Source: CAG-791 sp963605745 | GTDB lineage: Bacteria; Bacillota; Clostridia; Lachnospirales; Lachnospiraceae | Assembly (NCBI GenBank): GCA_963605745.1 | Contig: CAVCWT010000048.1 | Location: 1-15,737 of the forward strand | DNA: 15,737 nucleotides | Direction: 5' to 3' | In this document: positions 1-7,574 of the stretch, one piece after another | Position numbering within the stretch: the first letter of the stretch is position 1 | How the letters are laid out: each line of letters begins with the position of its first letter | The notes under the pieces: model-generated | Database searches by the model: none | Told to the model about the DNA's origin: nothing | Seen by the model: only the letters and a program-made list of their open reading frames with translations | Made by a program: the position numbers and the translations under genes

Positions 1-52
1 AATAAAAACAGGAACGATCAACCACAAATTCCTCTTCGTTAACCGCTCCTGT
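1..52 (-). terminator. Rho-independent terminator, minus strand
   Basis: Bases 8-22 can pair with 38-52 as a 15-bp stem in the minus-strand transcript (three G-U pairs), with a 15-nt loop. The stem is followed on the minus strand by TTTTATT. The stem begins right at the stop codon of the degraded minus-strand reading frame ending at 52, which supports a real 3' end there. Confidence 0.6.
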
Positions 53-286
53 CATGTTTCATTTTCGTTCACTTTCGGCTTGATCGCTCCGGAATAAAGG
101 CCGTTCAGAATGGCAAAACCATTTTTCAAAACCAATTTCAGCCGATAGCATCAATATATTTTAGCCTTTTATCGTCCATCTCTCCGGAATCGCAAAGCCT
201 ATAGAATCTAAACTGTGTGGTGCATCAGATTCAGCAATGATCCGGTTGTTGTTCTTCGTGTCCAAAATATCGCCGTATAAATTCAT
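52..286 (-). pseudogene. Probable decayed 3' part of a minus-strand gene, unknown family
   Basis: Two protein-like pieces lie on the minus strand in different frames. The first runs from an ATG at 284-286 to a TAA at 161-163 (41 residues, containing SIGFAIPERWTIKG) and has no good ribosome binding site. The second is open from 150 to a TGA at 52-54 (32 residues, containing NGFAILNGLYSGAIKP) and ends exactly where a terminator hairpin starts. A one-base shift separates the frames. The simplest reading is the remnant of one gene with a frameshift and no proper 5' end. I do not recognise the family. Alternatives are a genuine 41-residue peptide, or chance open frames. Nothing else is seen in 1-355 apart from this, the terminator and the ribosome binding site of the next gene. 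Confidence 0.3.
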
Positions 287-355
287 CTAGAGTATGGCTT
301 TTATATAGTTTGGAAAAACTGTAAAATAAATTCTGCGGATAAGGAGGAAAATATC

Positions 356-1120
356 ATGGTATGGACAGCATTATTTTGGATAGGTATGCTTTCTGCGTGG
401 TGTGTGACAATAGGTCACTGCCTTCCGACATGGCTATCAGCAGTCCTCTTTAGTGTTATCCTTTTTTTGCTTGCCCCTACCTTCCCGATAATAGTTACCA
501 TTGTTTTCTCTTTTTTGTATCTAGTCGGAGCAGTCGTTGTTTTTATGAATTATCCTTCCATTGCTCTGATCCTATACCTTCTCTTCATCATTCCTTCTTA
601 TGTTGTTATTTCAGGACAATTCTCAGGTCGAGCGAAGGTTCCTTTTAGGAAGCAAAAGAAACACTCAGATTTTAACAGGCAGGACATTGACCGCCTGAAT
701 TTGCAAAAACAAGAAATCACGAATTATATAAACAAATATCATTCGGAATTCTTACGCGGACATCAATCCGTAGAGTATGTGATTTCTGCGAACAAAGTAC
801 GTACACTTTCGTCTACGTTCATTTCTTCATTGTCAAATGATGACACGAAGGATTTCTTGTCTGAAAATAATCAAAATCCCGCTTCGGCAGCATTATCAGC
901 GATTATGCTAGCGATATCTAATGAAAGTAAAAAATTCCAAAACGATAATGGTAAAATACATGCTGATACCTTGCCTCTTGAGGCATTGACTCATTTAACT
1001 TCGATGTTTGAGTTCATGCAATTCGCTTTAGAAAAAGCGAAAGAATTAGATCAGCCGGAAGAGCCCACGGAAGAAGTTATATTTGAAGAACCTGAAGACG
1101 AGTTTTTCTATGATGCGTAG
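356..1120 (+). CDS. Membrane protein of unknown function, acidic C-terminal tail
   Basis: The family is not recognised. The 254-residue product starts with about four hydrophobic segments (roughly residues 4-21, 26-40, 43-63 and 67-86), then a basic stretch near 92-102 (GRAKVPFRKQKK) that probably marks the cytoplasmic side. The rest is a soluble, mainly helical-looking domain (about 105-228), ending in a strongly acidic tail (230-254, rich in Glu and Asp). The ATG at 356 is preceded by AAGGAGG at 341-347 with 8-nt spacing, so the start is secure. The gene is AT-rich compared with everything right of 1900. It is followed after 74 nt by a second unknown gene on the same strand, and both probably end at the terminator at 1759-1790. 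The AT-rich composition and lack of recognisable family suggest acquired DNA. No enzymatic motif is seen. Confidence 0.75.
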   Translation: MVWTALFWIGMLSAWCVTIGHCLPTWLSAVLFSVILFLLAPTFPIIVTIVFSFLYLVGAVVVFMNYPSIALILYLLFIIPSYVVISGQFSGRAKVPFRKQKKHSDFNRQDIDRLNLQKQEITNYINKYHSEFLRGHQSVEYVISANKVRTLSSTFISSLSNDDTKDFLSENNQNPASAALSAIMLAISNESKKFQNDNGKIHADTLPLEALTHLTSMFEFMQFALEKAKELDQPEEPTEEVIFEEPEDEFFYDA

Positions 1121-1194
1121 AGTTAGACATCCCAAAATTCTATCATTTATCTGCCTATAATTGCCCTGCAGGGTTTAAACAAGGAGAAACCAAT

Positions 1195-1617
1195 ATGTCA
1201 ATCTTGAATAAAATATTTCATAAAGACGAGCCCAAAAAGGATAAGATCATCACACATATCAAAAGTATCAAAAGTGATTTTGATGAGCGATATTATGGGC
1301 TTTTATGTGATGATATTTTTGATAAAGCAATAAAAAATATTGAGGTTTCAAAAGAGGCAGAACTAAAGGAATCCCTTGAGGCAGGATATTATACCGATGT
1401 ATATGAAATTGCTCTTTATCATATACGAGGTGAAGCATATAATGCTCTATCCAGTGGAGAAGGTATCGTAAGATATGGTATGTACATGCCTCTGGCAAAG
1501 GCCAGAATTGAATTGTATGAATATGTAGTTAATTTATTTCTTGAGAAGGGTTACTTTAGTCAGCAACAGGCGAACGAAGAACTTGAAGCTTTGCATATTT
1601 TTTTAAAGGATAGGTGA
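1195..1617 (+). CDS. Small soluble protein of unknown function, 140 residues
   Basis: The family is not recognised. The product has no signal peptide or membrane segment. It opens with a lysine-rich part (residues 7-28) and looks largely alpha-helical, with many charged residues and a patch of aromatic residues in the middle (GYYTDVYEIALYHI). The start is set by AAGGAG at 1182-1187, 7 nt before the ATG. It lies 74 nt downstream of the membrane-protein gene, on the same strand and with the same AT-rich composition, so co-transcription and a shared role are plausible but not shown. A small immunity-type or regulatory protein would fit the size, but no sequence motif supports either idea. Confidence 0.7.
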   Translation: MSILNKIFHKDEPKKDKIITHIKSIKSDFDERYYGLLCDDIFDKAIKNIEVSKEAELKESLEAGYYTDVYEIALYHIRGEAYNALSSGEGIVRYGMYMPLAKARIELYEYVVNLFLEKGYFSQQQANEELEALHIFLKDR

Positions 1618-1730
1618 TATTTATGATAGGAATCCGCCTTTTCACCCTTATCAATCAAATGAGTTATTTTTTAGATATTGGTTAGTGAATGCGCGATTTT
1701 TCCTTTCTTTAAAGCCTATTTTGAGGAACG

Positions 1731-1759
1731 GGACAGTTCAAGTCCCCCCCTCGCTACGA
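1731..1759 (+). other. tRNA 3'-end-like fragment, possible attachment-site remnant
   Basis: The sequence GTTCAAGT followed by a run of C and CTCGCTAC resembles the T-loop, T-stem and acceptor 3' strand of a bacterial tRNA. The 5' T-stem bases (GACAG) do not pair well with the C-run, and no D-arm, anticodon arm or matching 5' acceptor strand precedes it, so it is not an intact tRNA. Such 3' fragments are often left at one end of an element integrated in a tRNA gene. It lies at the edge of the AT-rich segment, just before a terminator. Chance similarity is possible. Confidence 0.3.
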
Positions 1760-1790
1760 AGGAAACATCGTTTGATGTTTCCTTTTTTTT
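1759..1790 (+). terminator. Strong rho-independent terminator, plus strand
   Basis: Bases 1759-1769 pair perfectly with 1774-1784 (11 bp, loop GTTT), followed by an uninterrupted run of T to 1790. It is the likely end of the transcript carrying the two plus-strand unknown genes, about 140 nt after the second stop codon. The minus-strand side lacks a matching T-run. Confidence 0.85.
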
Positions 1791-1795
1791 GCTCC

Positions 1796-1857
1796 TCTGG
1801 CCAGACTCATCGAGCCTTTCCGAAGGAATGCGAGATGAGGTGCTAAACAGCTGTACT
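1796..1857 (+). repeat. Diverged copy of the CTGGCCAG / GCTGTACT repeat family
   Basis: It begins TCTGGCCAG and ends TGCTAAACAGCTGTACT. The element at 15690-15737 reads TCTGGCCAG and later TGCAAACGCTGTACT, so the two ends match apart from two single-base insertions. The interior differs and can form its own hairpin (CTCATC with GATGAG, CCTT with AAGG). It lies in the gap between two converging transcription units. Just beyond it is a perfect 12-bp palindrome, AAGCAGCTGCTT, at 1875-1886. Confidence 0.45.
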
Positions 1858-1900
1858 AGGCGGTTGCGAACGCGAAGCAGCTGCTTGCAGACGGATTTGC

Positions 1901-1939
1901 AAAAAAAGCGGCCGGCAGGGTTTCTCCCCTGCCGGTCGC
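1901..1939 (-). terminator. Rho-independent terminator of the export operon
   Basis: On the minus strand a 13-bp stem (1927-1939 with 1908-1920, one G-U pair, GC-rich) with a 6-nt loop is followed by seven T (complement of 1901-1907). It lies 28 nt beyond the stop codon of the last export gene. Confidence 0.9.
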
Positions 1940-1966
1940 TTTCATCATGGATCCATTCCAATTCGC

Positions 1967-4582
1967 TTACGCCAGCTGCCTCTTCGCCAGCTCATAGAAA
2001 AATCCTCTCTTTTCCATCAGCTCCTGGTAGTTTCCGCATTCCTCAATGACGCCATCCTTCAGCACATAGATTCTGTCACAGTTCATAATCGTGGACAATC
2101 TGTGTGCAATGACAATTCGGGTGCATCCCATGCGATCAAGGCTCTCGCAGACCGCCTTCTGTGTTGTATTATCCAGCGCACTGGTTGCCTCATCCATGAA
2201 CAGAATCTTCGGCTTGCCCAGAATCGCCCGTGCAATCAGAATTCGCTGCTTTTGTCCGCCGGAAATGGTTCCGTCGCCCTCCGAGAGCATCGTAAAGATT
2301 CCCATCGGCATCTGTGCCACATCCTCCTCCAGCGAGGCCAGCTTGATAGCTTCCTCAATCTTCTCCTTGGTGGCCGTTGGCCGCGTGATCGCAATATTTT
2401 CTGCGATGCTGCCCGGAATCAGTCCGCCGTTTTGCAGAACCGTACCGCAGCATCTGCGGAATTCTCTCTTTTCCAGATCCTCCAGATCATAGCTGTCGTA
2501 GAAAATTCTGCCGCTCTCGGGCTTTTCAAAGCCCAAAAGGAGCTTTAAAAGCGTGGATTTTCCGCATCCGGACGGACCGACGATACCGATATACTCTCCT
2601 GCCTTAATCTCCATGCTAAGGTCCTTCAGAACAGCAGGACCATCTGCCTCATATCGGAAGCTGACATGGCCGATTGAAATGTTGCCGGTCAGATTCTGCG
2701 GGATCTGTGCGCCTTCCTGCAGCTCCGGAAGTGTCTCCAGAATCGGCTTCATACGTTCCAGAGAAGGCAGCACACGGTTCACATCCAGCAAACTCTCCAG
2801 CACTGACAACATCGCTGCAGACAAAAATCCAAAGGCCGAGGTAAAGCCCAGATACACACCGCTCGTTGAAATTGCCGCACTGCGAATTACCATCCAGTAA
2901 ATTGCCAATGTGAACAGGGTGCTGCCGCTGCTGCTGACAATTCCGGAATATCGGCTGTAATTGCCGCTCTTTCGTGCCAGCTTGCTGCGGTGCGTGAACA
3001 GCTCCATGTACCGTCCCATTGCCCGGTCCTCTGCGCCGGAGGTACGAATCTTCTGAATTCCCAGAATCAGCTGATTCAGGAAGGAGGAGATCCGGCTGCT
3101 GCATTCCATATTTTCCCGTTCCAGCCGCAGCTGCAGCACGCCCAGATAGCTCATTACAATCAGAACCAGGATCAGAAGGAGCATGCAGACCGCGGTTAAA
3201 GAAGCGGAAAACTTTATCATCCTCCCCAGATACACCAGCGTAAAGGCAGCCGTCAGCCACGTTCCGATGGCCGTTTGGGCCAGCTTGGAAAATACCGCGC
3301 CGACACCCATCGCCCGTGATGCCAGATCCGCGCTGTCATAATCTCTGTAAAAGCTCTCCGGCAGATTAAACAGACGATCCAGAACGGCCGCATCAATCGC
3401 ATAACGCATTCTCGCAATTGCCCGGAAATTGGCAAGTCCTCGCACCACCGAAAAGGCCAAGCCTCCCAGTGCACAGGACATAACAACCACGCAGATTCCC
3501 TGCAGGCTGTCCATTTCCTCTGCAGGAATCAGAACATCAAAAAGCTTCTGGCTCAAATCGGTCTGAATCAGACCCAGGAGCTGCCCCAGCGCGCCCATCA
3601 AAAGAATCAGCAAAACGTCTTTTGCATATAATTCATGCATTCCGAATTGAATGAGCTTCCAGAGCGTTATTTTCTCATCCGGGAATGGGCGATACAGTAC
3701 ATATCCCTTGGGAACAATCTTCTGTTTAACCTTGGAGGTGACCCTGGTCACCTCGTCCGTCAGCGGATTCCAGATGTAATATCCGGAGGAACCCGCCGGA
3801 ATGCAGGCCACCGGAATCTTCGGATCTTCCTCTTCGCCGTCGGAATAAAAAGCCAGGAACGGTCCTACCTCTTTCCGGGTCCAATCAGAAGGAAGTGTTA
3901 CCAGACGGCAGGCAAAATGCGAAATTCCCGCAATATCCTCCGTTGTGTAATTCTTTCCATAACAGCTGCGGACATTTTCTTCCTTCTCGATCGGAATCTC
4001 CTGCCAGCTGCAGAGCCTCGCCATTGCATCATACAAAGGTTTTCCGGTTCGGGACTCAAGTGAACTCCCCCGCGTCGCACGATCCTTTCGAAAGACTCGG
4101 ATCATCGACTGGATGCTCCTTTGCTCTGCCTCCTTGCTCTCCTTTTCCACGGCATAGAGGTTACGCATTTCGCGTATGGTGCACAGGTTGTAAAACTCTA
4201 CAATCTGCTCTTCATAGGAGGATTCCTTGTCCACGCCGTGCAGCCGGTCTTCGCAGAACTCCAGAAAGCTTTGCTGCAGCTCCTTTGTCTGCGGAATTGC
4301 CTCTAGCTTTGCCTCCTCCAGAGGCATCAGCAGCAGCGTCCAGCCGTACTGTTCTCCGTCTGTCCCTGCCTGCTGCGTCTTCAGCGGCGGAATCTGCGCA
4401 CCATCTGTGCACTCACAAAGGAGCCTTCGCTGCATTGGCCGTCCGGTCTGCGGATTCAGCGGCACCACGAATACCAGCACCGTTCCATCGATGACCCGGT
4501 ATGCGGTTGTCTGATCGACCGTCAGGGTATCCCTTCCGGTCAGAGAAATCATTTCTTTCTCCATGTGCGTCATCACTTTCAA
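1967..4582 (-). CDS. NHLM-type peptide export ABC transporter, ATP-binding/permease protein without peptidase
   Basis: This is a fused membrane and ATPase half-transporter (about 865-871 residues) of the kind found as the second exporter in NHLM bacteriocin cassettes. The first ~310 residues are soluble and lack the C39 peptidase Cys and His motifs. A membrane domain follows (about 320-600), then an ATPase with Walker A GPSGCGKST (669-677), Q-loop VLQNGG (715-720), signature SGGQKQR (774-780), Walker B ILFMDEA (793-799) and the switch histidine in IAHRLST (about 825). All key ATPase residues are present, so it should hydrolyse ATP. The longest frame begins with TTG at 4582, overlapping the TGA of the preceding exporter gene by 3 nt; an ATG at 4573 or 4564 is equally possible. 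The overlap implies translational coupling and probably a heterodimer with the peptidase-bearing exporter. The role of the N-terminal region is not evident. Confidence 0.87.
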   Translation of the reverse strand: MKVMTHMEKEMISLTGRDTLTVDQTTAYRVIDGTVLVFVVPLNPQTGRPMQRRLLCECTDGAQIPPLKTQQAGTDGEQYGWTLLLMPLEEAKLEAIPQTKELQQSFLEFCEDRLHGVDKESSYEEQIVEFYNLCTIREMRNLYAVEKESKEAEQRSIQSMIRVFRKDRATRGSSLESRTGKPLYDAMARLCSWQEIPIEKEENVRSCYGKNYTTEDIAGISHFACRLVTLPSDWTRKEVGPFLAFYSDGEEEDPKIPVACIPAGSSGYYIWNPLTDEVTRVTSKVKQKIVPKGYVLYRPFPDEKITLWKLIQFGMHELYAKDVLLILLMGALGQLLGLIQTDLSQKLFDVLIPAEEMDSLQGICVVVMSCALGGLAFSVVRGLANFRAIARMRYAIDAAVLDRLFNLPESFYRDYDSADLASRAMGVGAVFSKLAQTAIGTWLTAAFTLVYLGRMIKFSASLTAVCMLLLILVLIVMSYLGVLQLRLERENMECSSRISSFLNQLILGIQKIRTSGAEDRAMGRYMELFTHRSKLARKSGNYSRYSGIVSSSGSTLFTLAIYWMVIRSAAISTSGVYLGFTSAFGFLSAAMLSVLESLLDVNRVLPSLERMKPILETLPELQEGAQIPQNLTGNISIGHVSFRYEADGPAVLKDLSMEIKAGEYIGIVGPSGCGKSTLLKLLLGFEKPESGRIFYDSYDLEDLEKREFRRCCGTVLQNGGLIPGSIAENIAITRPTATKEKIEEAIKLASLEEDVAQMPMGIFTMLSEGDGTISGGQKQRILIARAILGKPKILFMDEATSALDNTTQKAVCESLDRMGCTRIVIAHRLSTIMNCDRIYVLKDGVIEECGNYQELMEKRGFFYELAKRQLA

Positions 4583-6729
4583 TTGTTCTGCATCAGGGTT
4601 TTGTATTGTCCCCCGCTCGTTATCAGCTCTTCGTGTGTTCCGCGTTCGACAATCTGCCCCTTCTCCATTACCAGAATCTCATCGCAGTCACGGATGGCAG
4701 ACATCCTGTGGGCAACGACAATACAGGTACAGCCTCTCCTGCGGATGTTGTTCAGCACTTCCTTCTCCACAACAGGATCCAGGGCGCTGGTCGCTTCATC
4801 CAGAATCAGAATCGACGGGTTGGTTGCCAGCGCTCTTGCAATCTCCAGTCGCTGTCTTTGCCCGCCGGACAGATTGGTTGCCCCTTCCGTCAGGCGATAG
4901 CTGTATTCGCCGGGAAGCGAGAGAATAACGTCATGAATGCAGGCATCTTTGGCCGCATTCAAAATATCGCTCTCCATTGCAAAACGGTTCCACAATGTCA
5001 GATTTTCCCGAATGGTTCCCGAGAAAAAGTTAAGGCTCTGACTGACCACGGCAACACTGGCATGAATGCATTCCGGTGACAGCTTGTTCATCGGAATCCC
5101 ATCCAGCAGAATTTCGCCGGACCAGGGAAGATTCAGTCCGCTTACCAGCTTACTCACCGAGGACTTTCCGCAGCCGGAGGCTCCCACCAGTGCAATACTA
5201 TGTCCCGGCTCCAGTCGGAAGCTGATATTCTGCAGCATCGGAGGCTGCATCGGGTTATAGCCAAAGCTGATCTCTTTGAGCTCTACGTAACCAATCAGCT
5301 TTTCCCTGTGATCCTCGACGTTCTCCACATGAAAGCTCTCGCTCTCTGCATAAGCCTCCAGATCCTGTACACGGCATGCCTCTGCCTTCAGGGTCTGGGT
5401 CTGCTGAAACAACGCAAGAAGCGCAACAATCGGTGCCATAAATGACGTCTGCAACGTCAGAAATGCCATCAGCTCGCCCTGCGACATGTCGCCCTTTATC
5501 ACATACATGCCGCCCAGCATCAGAATGGCCATGTTAACAATCTGCTGCAGTACCTGCGGAATCAACGTGAGGATCTGCGCCTTCGCTCCGATCTGCTGCT
5601 CTGATGTTGCAGACCTTGCGCTGTAGCCCAGAATACGAGACAAATAAGCGTTCTCCGCTCCGGCCGCCTTCAGCGTATCGGTAATCGAGATTCCGGCATA
5701 CAGAGTTCCCATCATTTTGCCCGAATCCTGCTGCATCTTCGTGGAAAGTGTAGCAAGGGAGGCCCCGCAGACAGCCTGCAGCAGCATAGCAAACAGCGCA
5801 CCAACGATGGCAATCGCTGTAAGAAGCGGCTGATAGGACAGCATCAGCAGGAAATAAAACAGTGACAGCATCAGGTTGAGCACAACCTCCGTCAGATTAC
5901 CCGCAAGAAAGCTGTTGATCGTGTCATTTCCGGCAATGCGGCTCGCAATATCGCCGGCATAGCGTTGTTCAAAAAACGGAATCGGCAGCCGCAGCAAATG
6001 ATGAAGCGTCTTATAGCCCGTGATGACCTCCAGCTTAGACTGAAGGTTCTGGAGAACCTTGCCCCGCAGGAACTGGAAGAACGCATTATAGAGCAGAATA
6101 AGGAACGTAATCACCAGAAGCGGATAAGCCCATCCACTGTTATGTTTTACCAGCACGTTATCCACAAAGATCTGACTCAGCATCGGAGTCAGAACGCCGG
6201 AGAACAACAGGAGGAGACTCAGGCACAGCAGTGCCGCCAGGGTTCCCTTCTCCCGGGTCAGCCTCCTGTGAATGAATCCCCGCAGCGTGGATTCCCGGCG
6301 CGTTTTCTGAAGCTTGTCTGTTTTTTCAAAGGTCAGCACAATGCCGGTAAAGCATTCACTCAATTCCAGAATGGAAAGCCTTCTGCGCCCCATTCCGGGA
6401 TCGTTGATATAGGCATAAATTCCCTTCATTCCTTCAAACACTACAAAGTGGTTGAAATTCCAGTGAATGATGCACGGCGGCTCGAGCTTGATCAGCTGCA
6501 TCAACCCGCAGGAATAGCCGCCGCACTCCAGGCCGTATTTTCTGGCTGCTCGCAGAATATTCCGGGCATTGCATCCGTCTCTGGTGACCCCCGCCTCGAT
6601 TCGCATCTGTTCCAGCGGCACATGACAACCGTAATATCCCAGAATCATGCACAGACTGGCTGCCCCGCATTCGGTCGCTTCCATTTGGTAAACCGTCGGG
6701 GTTTTTGCATATCTTTTCTTTCTCATCAT
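4579..6729 (-). CDS. NHLM-type peptide export ABC transporter with N-terminal C39 peptidase
   Basis: This 716-residue bacteriocin-type exporter should cleave a leader peptide and move the mature peptide across the membrane. The N-terminal C39 cysteine peptidase (residues 10-135) has an intact active site: Gln15 and Cys21 in QMEATECGAASL, His94 in HWNFNHFVV and Asp110 in NDPGMG. Hydrophobic membrane segments occupy about 160-440. The ATPase has Walker A GASGCGKSS (516-524), signature LSGGQRQR (620-627), Walker B ILILDEA (640-646) and AHR (674-676). Families of this type cut after a double-glycine-like site. The gene starts 9 nt after the stop of the adaptor gene; ATGs at 6729 and 6726 both fit the AGGAAAT upstream. 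It overlaps the next exporter gene. Plain bacteriocin or quorum-peptide exporters are the alternative, but the adaptor upstream and the second exporter downstream favour the NHLM type. Confidence 0.92.
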   Translation of the reverse strand: MMRKKRYAKTPTVYQMEATECGAASLCMILGYYGCHVPLEQMRIEAGVTRDGCNARNILRAARKYGLECGGYSCGLMQLIKLEPPCIIHWNFNHFVVFEGMKGIYAYINDPGMGRRRLSILELSECFTGIVLTFEKTDKLQKTRRESTLRGFIHRRLTREKGTLAALLCLSLLLLFSGVLTPMLSQIFVDNVLVKHNSGWAYPLLVITFLILLYNAFFQFLRGKVLQNLQSKLEVITGYKTLHHLLRLPIPFFEQRYAGDIASRIAGNDTINSFLAGNLTEVVLNLMLSLFYFLLMLSYQPLLTAIAIVGALFAMLLQAVCGASLATLSTKMQQDSGKMMGTLYAGISITDTLKAAGAENAYLSRILGYSARSATSEQQIGAKAQILTLIPQVLQQIVNMAILMLGGMYVIKGDMSQGELMAFLTLQTSFMAPIVALLALFQQTQTLKAEACRVQDLEAYAESESFHVENVEDHREKLIGYVELKEISFGYNPMQPPMLQNISFRLEPGHSIALVGASGCGKSSVSKLVSGLNLPWSGEILLDGIPMNKLSPECIHASVAVVSQSLNFFSGTIRENLTLWNRFAMESDILNAAKDACIHDVILSLPGEYSYRLTEGATNLSGGQRQRLEIARALATNPSILILDEATSALDPVVEKEVLNNIRRRGCTCIVVAHRMSAIRDCDEILVMEKGQIVERGTHEELITSGGQYKTLMQNN

Positions 6730-6738
6730 GATTTCCTG

Positions 6739-7392
6739 TCAGCCCTTTTCCCCTACGATCTGATCCAACAACGGCTGAATCTCCGGGATCATCATTGTAA
6801 TCGGGTGTTTGCTGGAAATTTCAATGTCGGTGTACACCAGGTTGTTATCACGAAGTGCATAGCCACTCCCTGCGCTTTTACTCCAACGATAGCCGCACTT
6901 TTCTTCCGGGGCATAGTCCAGCGCCACGTAGACGCATACCACCGGATTTCCCTGTGTCAGATAATTCGCCACAGAAGATGTTCCGAGCATCTCTTCCAGC
7001 GCATTCTGATCGGTAATCTCTGCGTCCACTTTTACAACCGTTCCGGCAATGGACCCGTAGTCTTCTGTTTCCGAATCTGCCAGATAGACATAGGCATCCA
7101 TTCCGGGCTGAATCTCTCCTGCCTTTTCAAAAGAAACATAGCAGCGCACCGTATTGGCACTTTCCAGTCCCAGCTTCTCCTGCAGCTCGGTATCCTTCAC
7201 ATAGATTCCGCCCACCGTTTCCGTATTGTTGATCCAGAAGGTGCAGGCCCAGACCAAGACAGCGCAGATGCACAATATTCCTCCCAGTATGGCCAGCCAC
7301 ACCGCAGGTGACGTCAATGTCAGCATCTGATCCAGCTGCTCCGGAGAGGATATTTTCTCCAGACTGGATTTGCGATAAAGATTTTTCTTCAT
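6739..7392 (-). CDS. NHLM-type secretion adaptor (short HlyD-like membrane fusion protein)
   Basis: This is a membrane-anchored adaptor expected to work with the two ABC exporters downstream. The 217-residue protein has a cytoplasmic N-terminus with the motif SSPEQLDQML (15-24), which I associate with the NHLM secretion-protein family, one membrane segment (31-53), and an extracellular beta-rich part including EIQPGMDAYVYL, typical of HlyD-family barrel regions. At 217 residues it is about half the usual length of HlyD-type adaptors and has no obvious long coiled-coil hairpin, as might be expected in a cell without an outer membrane. The start has a good GAAAGGA about 8 nt upstream. It is the first gene of the cassette; 9 nt separate it from the next. 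It may be regulated from the 182-nt gap before it, but I see no convincing promoter there. Confidence 0.82.
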   Translation of the reverse strand: MKKNLYRKSSLEKISSPEQLDQMLTLTSPAVWLAILGGILCICAVLVWACTFWINNTETVGGIYVKDTELQEKLGLESANTVRCYVSFEKAGEIQPGMDAYVYLADSETEDYGSIAGTVVKVDAEITDQNALEEMLGTSSVANYLTQGNPVVCVYVALDYAPEEKCGYRWSKSAGSGYALRDNNLVYTDIEISSKHPITMMIPEIQPLLDQIVGEKG

Positions 7393-7426
7393 CCGTTGTT
7401 TCCTTTCAATACGCTGTTAGCCCAAA

Positions 7427-7454
7427 GGGCTCGTTGCCCTCCGGCAGCGAGCCC
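7427..7454 (-). terminator. Stable hairpin between aspS and the export operon, possible terminator
   Basis: Bases 7427-7438 pair with 7443-7454 (12 bp with one mismatch, 4-nt loop). The minus-strand tail is only TTTGGG, so termination of the aspS transcript here may be inefficient; the plus-strand tail (TCTTTCTG) is also weak. It separates aspS from the adaptor gene. If it fails, the export cassette would be read from the hisS-aspS transcript. Confidence 0.5.
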
Positions 7455-7574
7455 TCTTTCTGATACAGCAATCATGCAATAATCTGCCGCATTTACTTTT
7501 TCTGACAGCACGCATCCAAACGTCTGCGCTCAGCCGGTACTCTGCATCCGCATATCGCTTCTTCGTCAGTGCTG

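Noticed and set aside
1621..1683. 20-codon open frame directly after the second unknown gene
   Set aside because: It has no ribosome binding site and is too short to judge; it is most likely chance in AT-rich DNA.
5965..7311. 448-codon plus-strand open frame
   Set aside because: It lies antisense to the peptidase exporter and adaptor genes, which have clear family motifs. Its translation shows no domain and has the composition of a reverse-strand shadow.
7393..7520. A 32-residue Cys/Arg-rich minus-strand open frame just upstream of the adaptor, considered as an export precursor
   Set aside because: It has no ribosome binding site, runs through the hairpin at 7427-7454, and has no leader-like region or double-glycine site.
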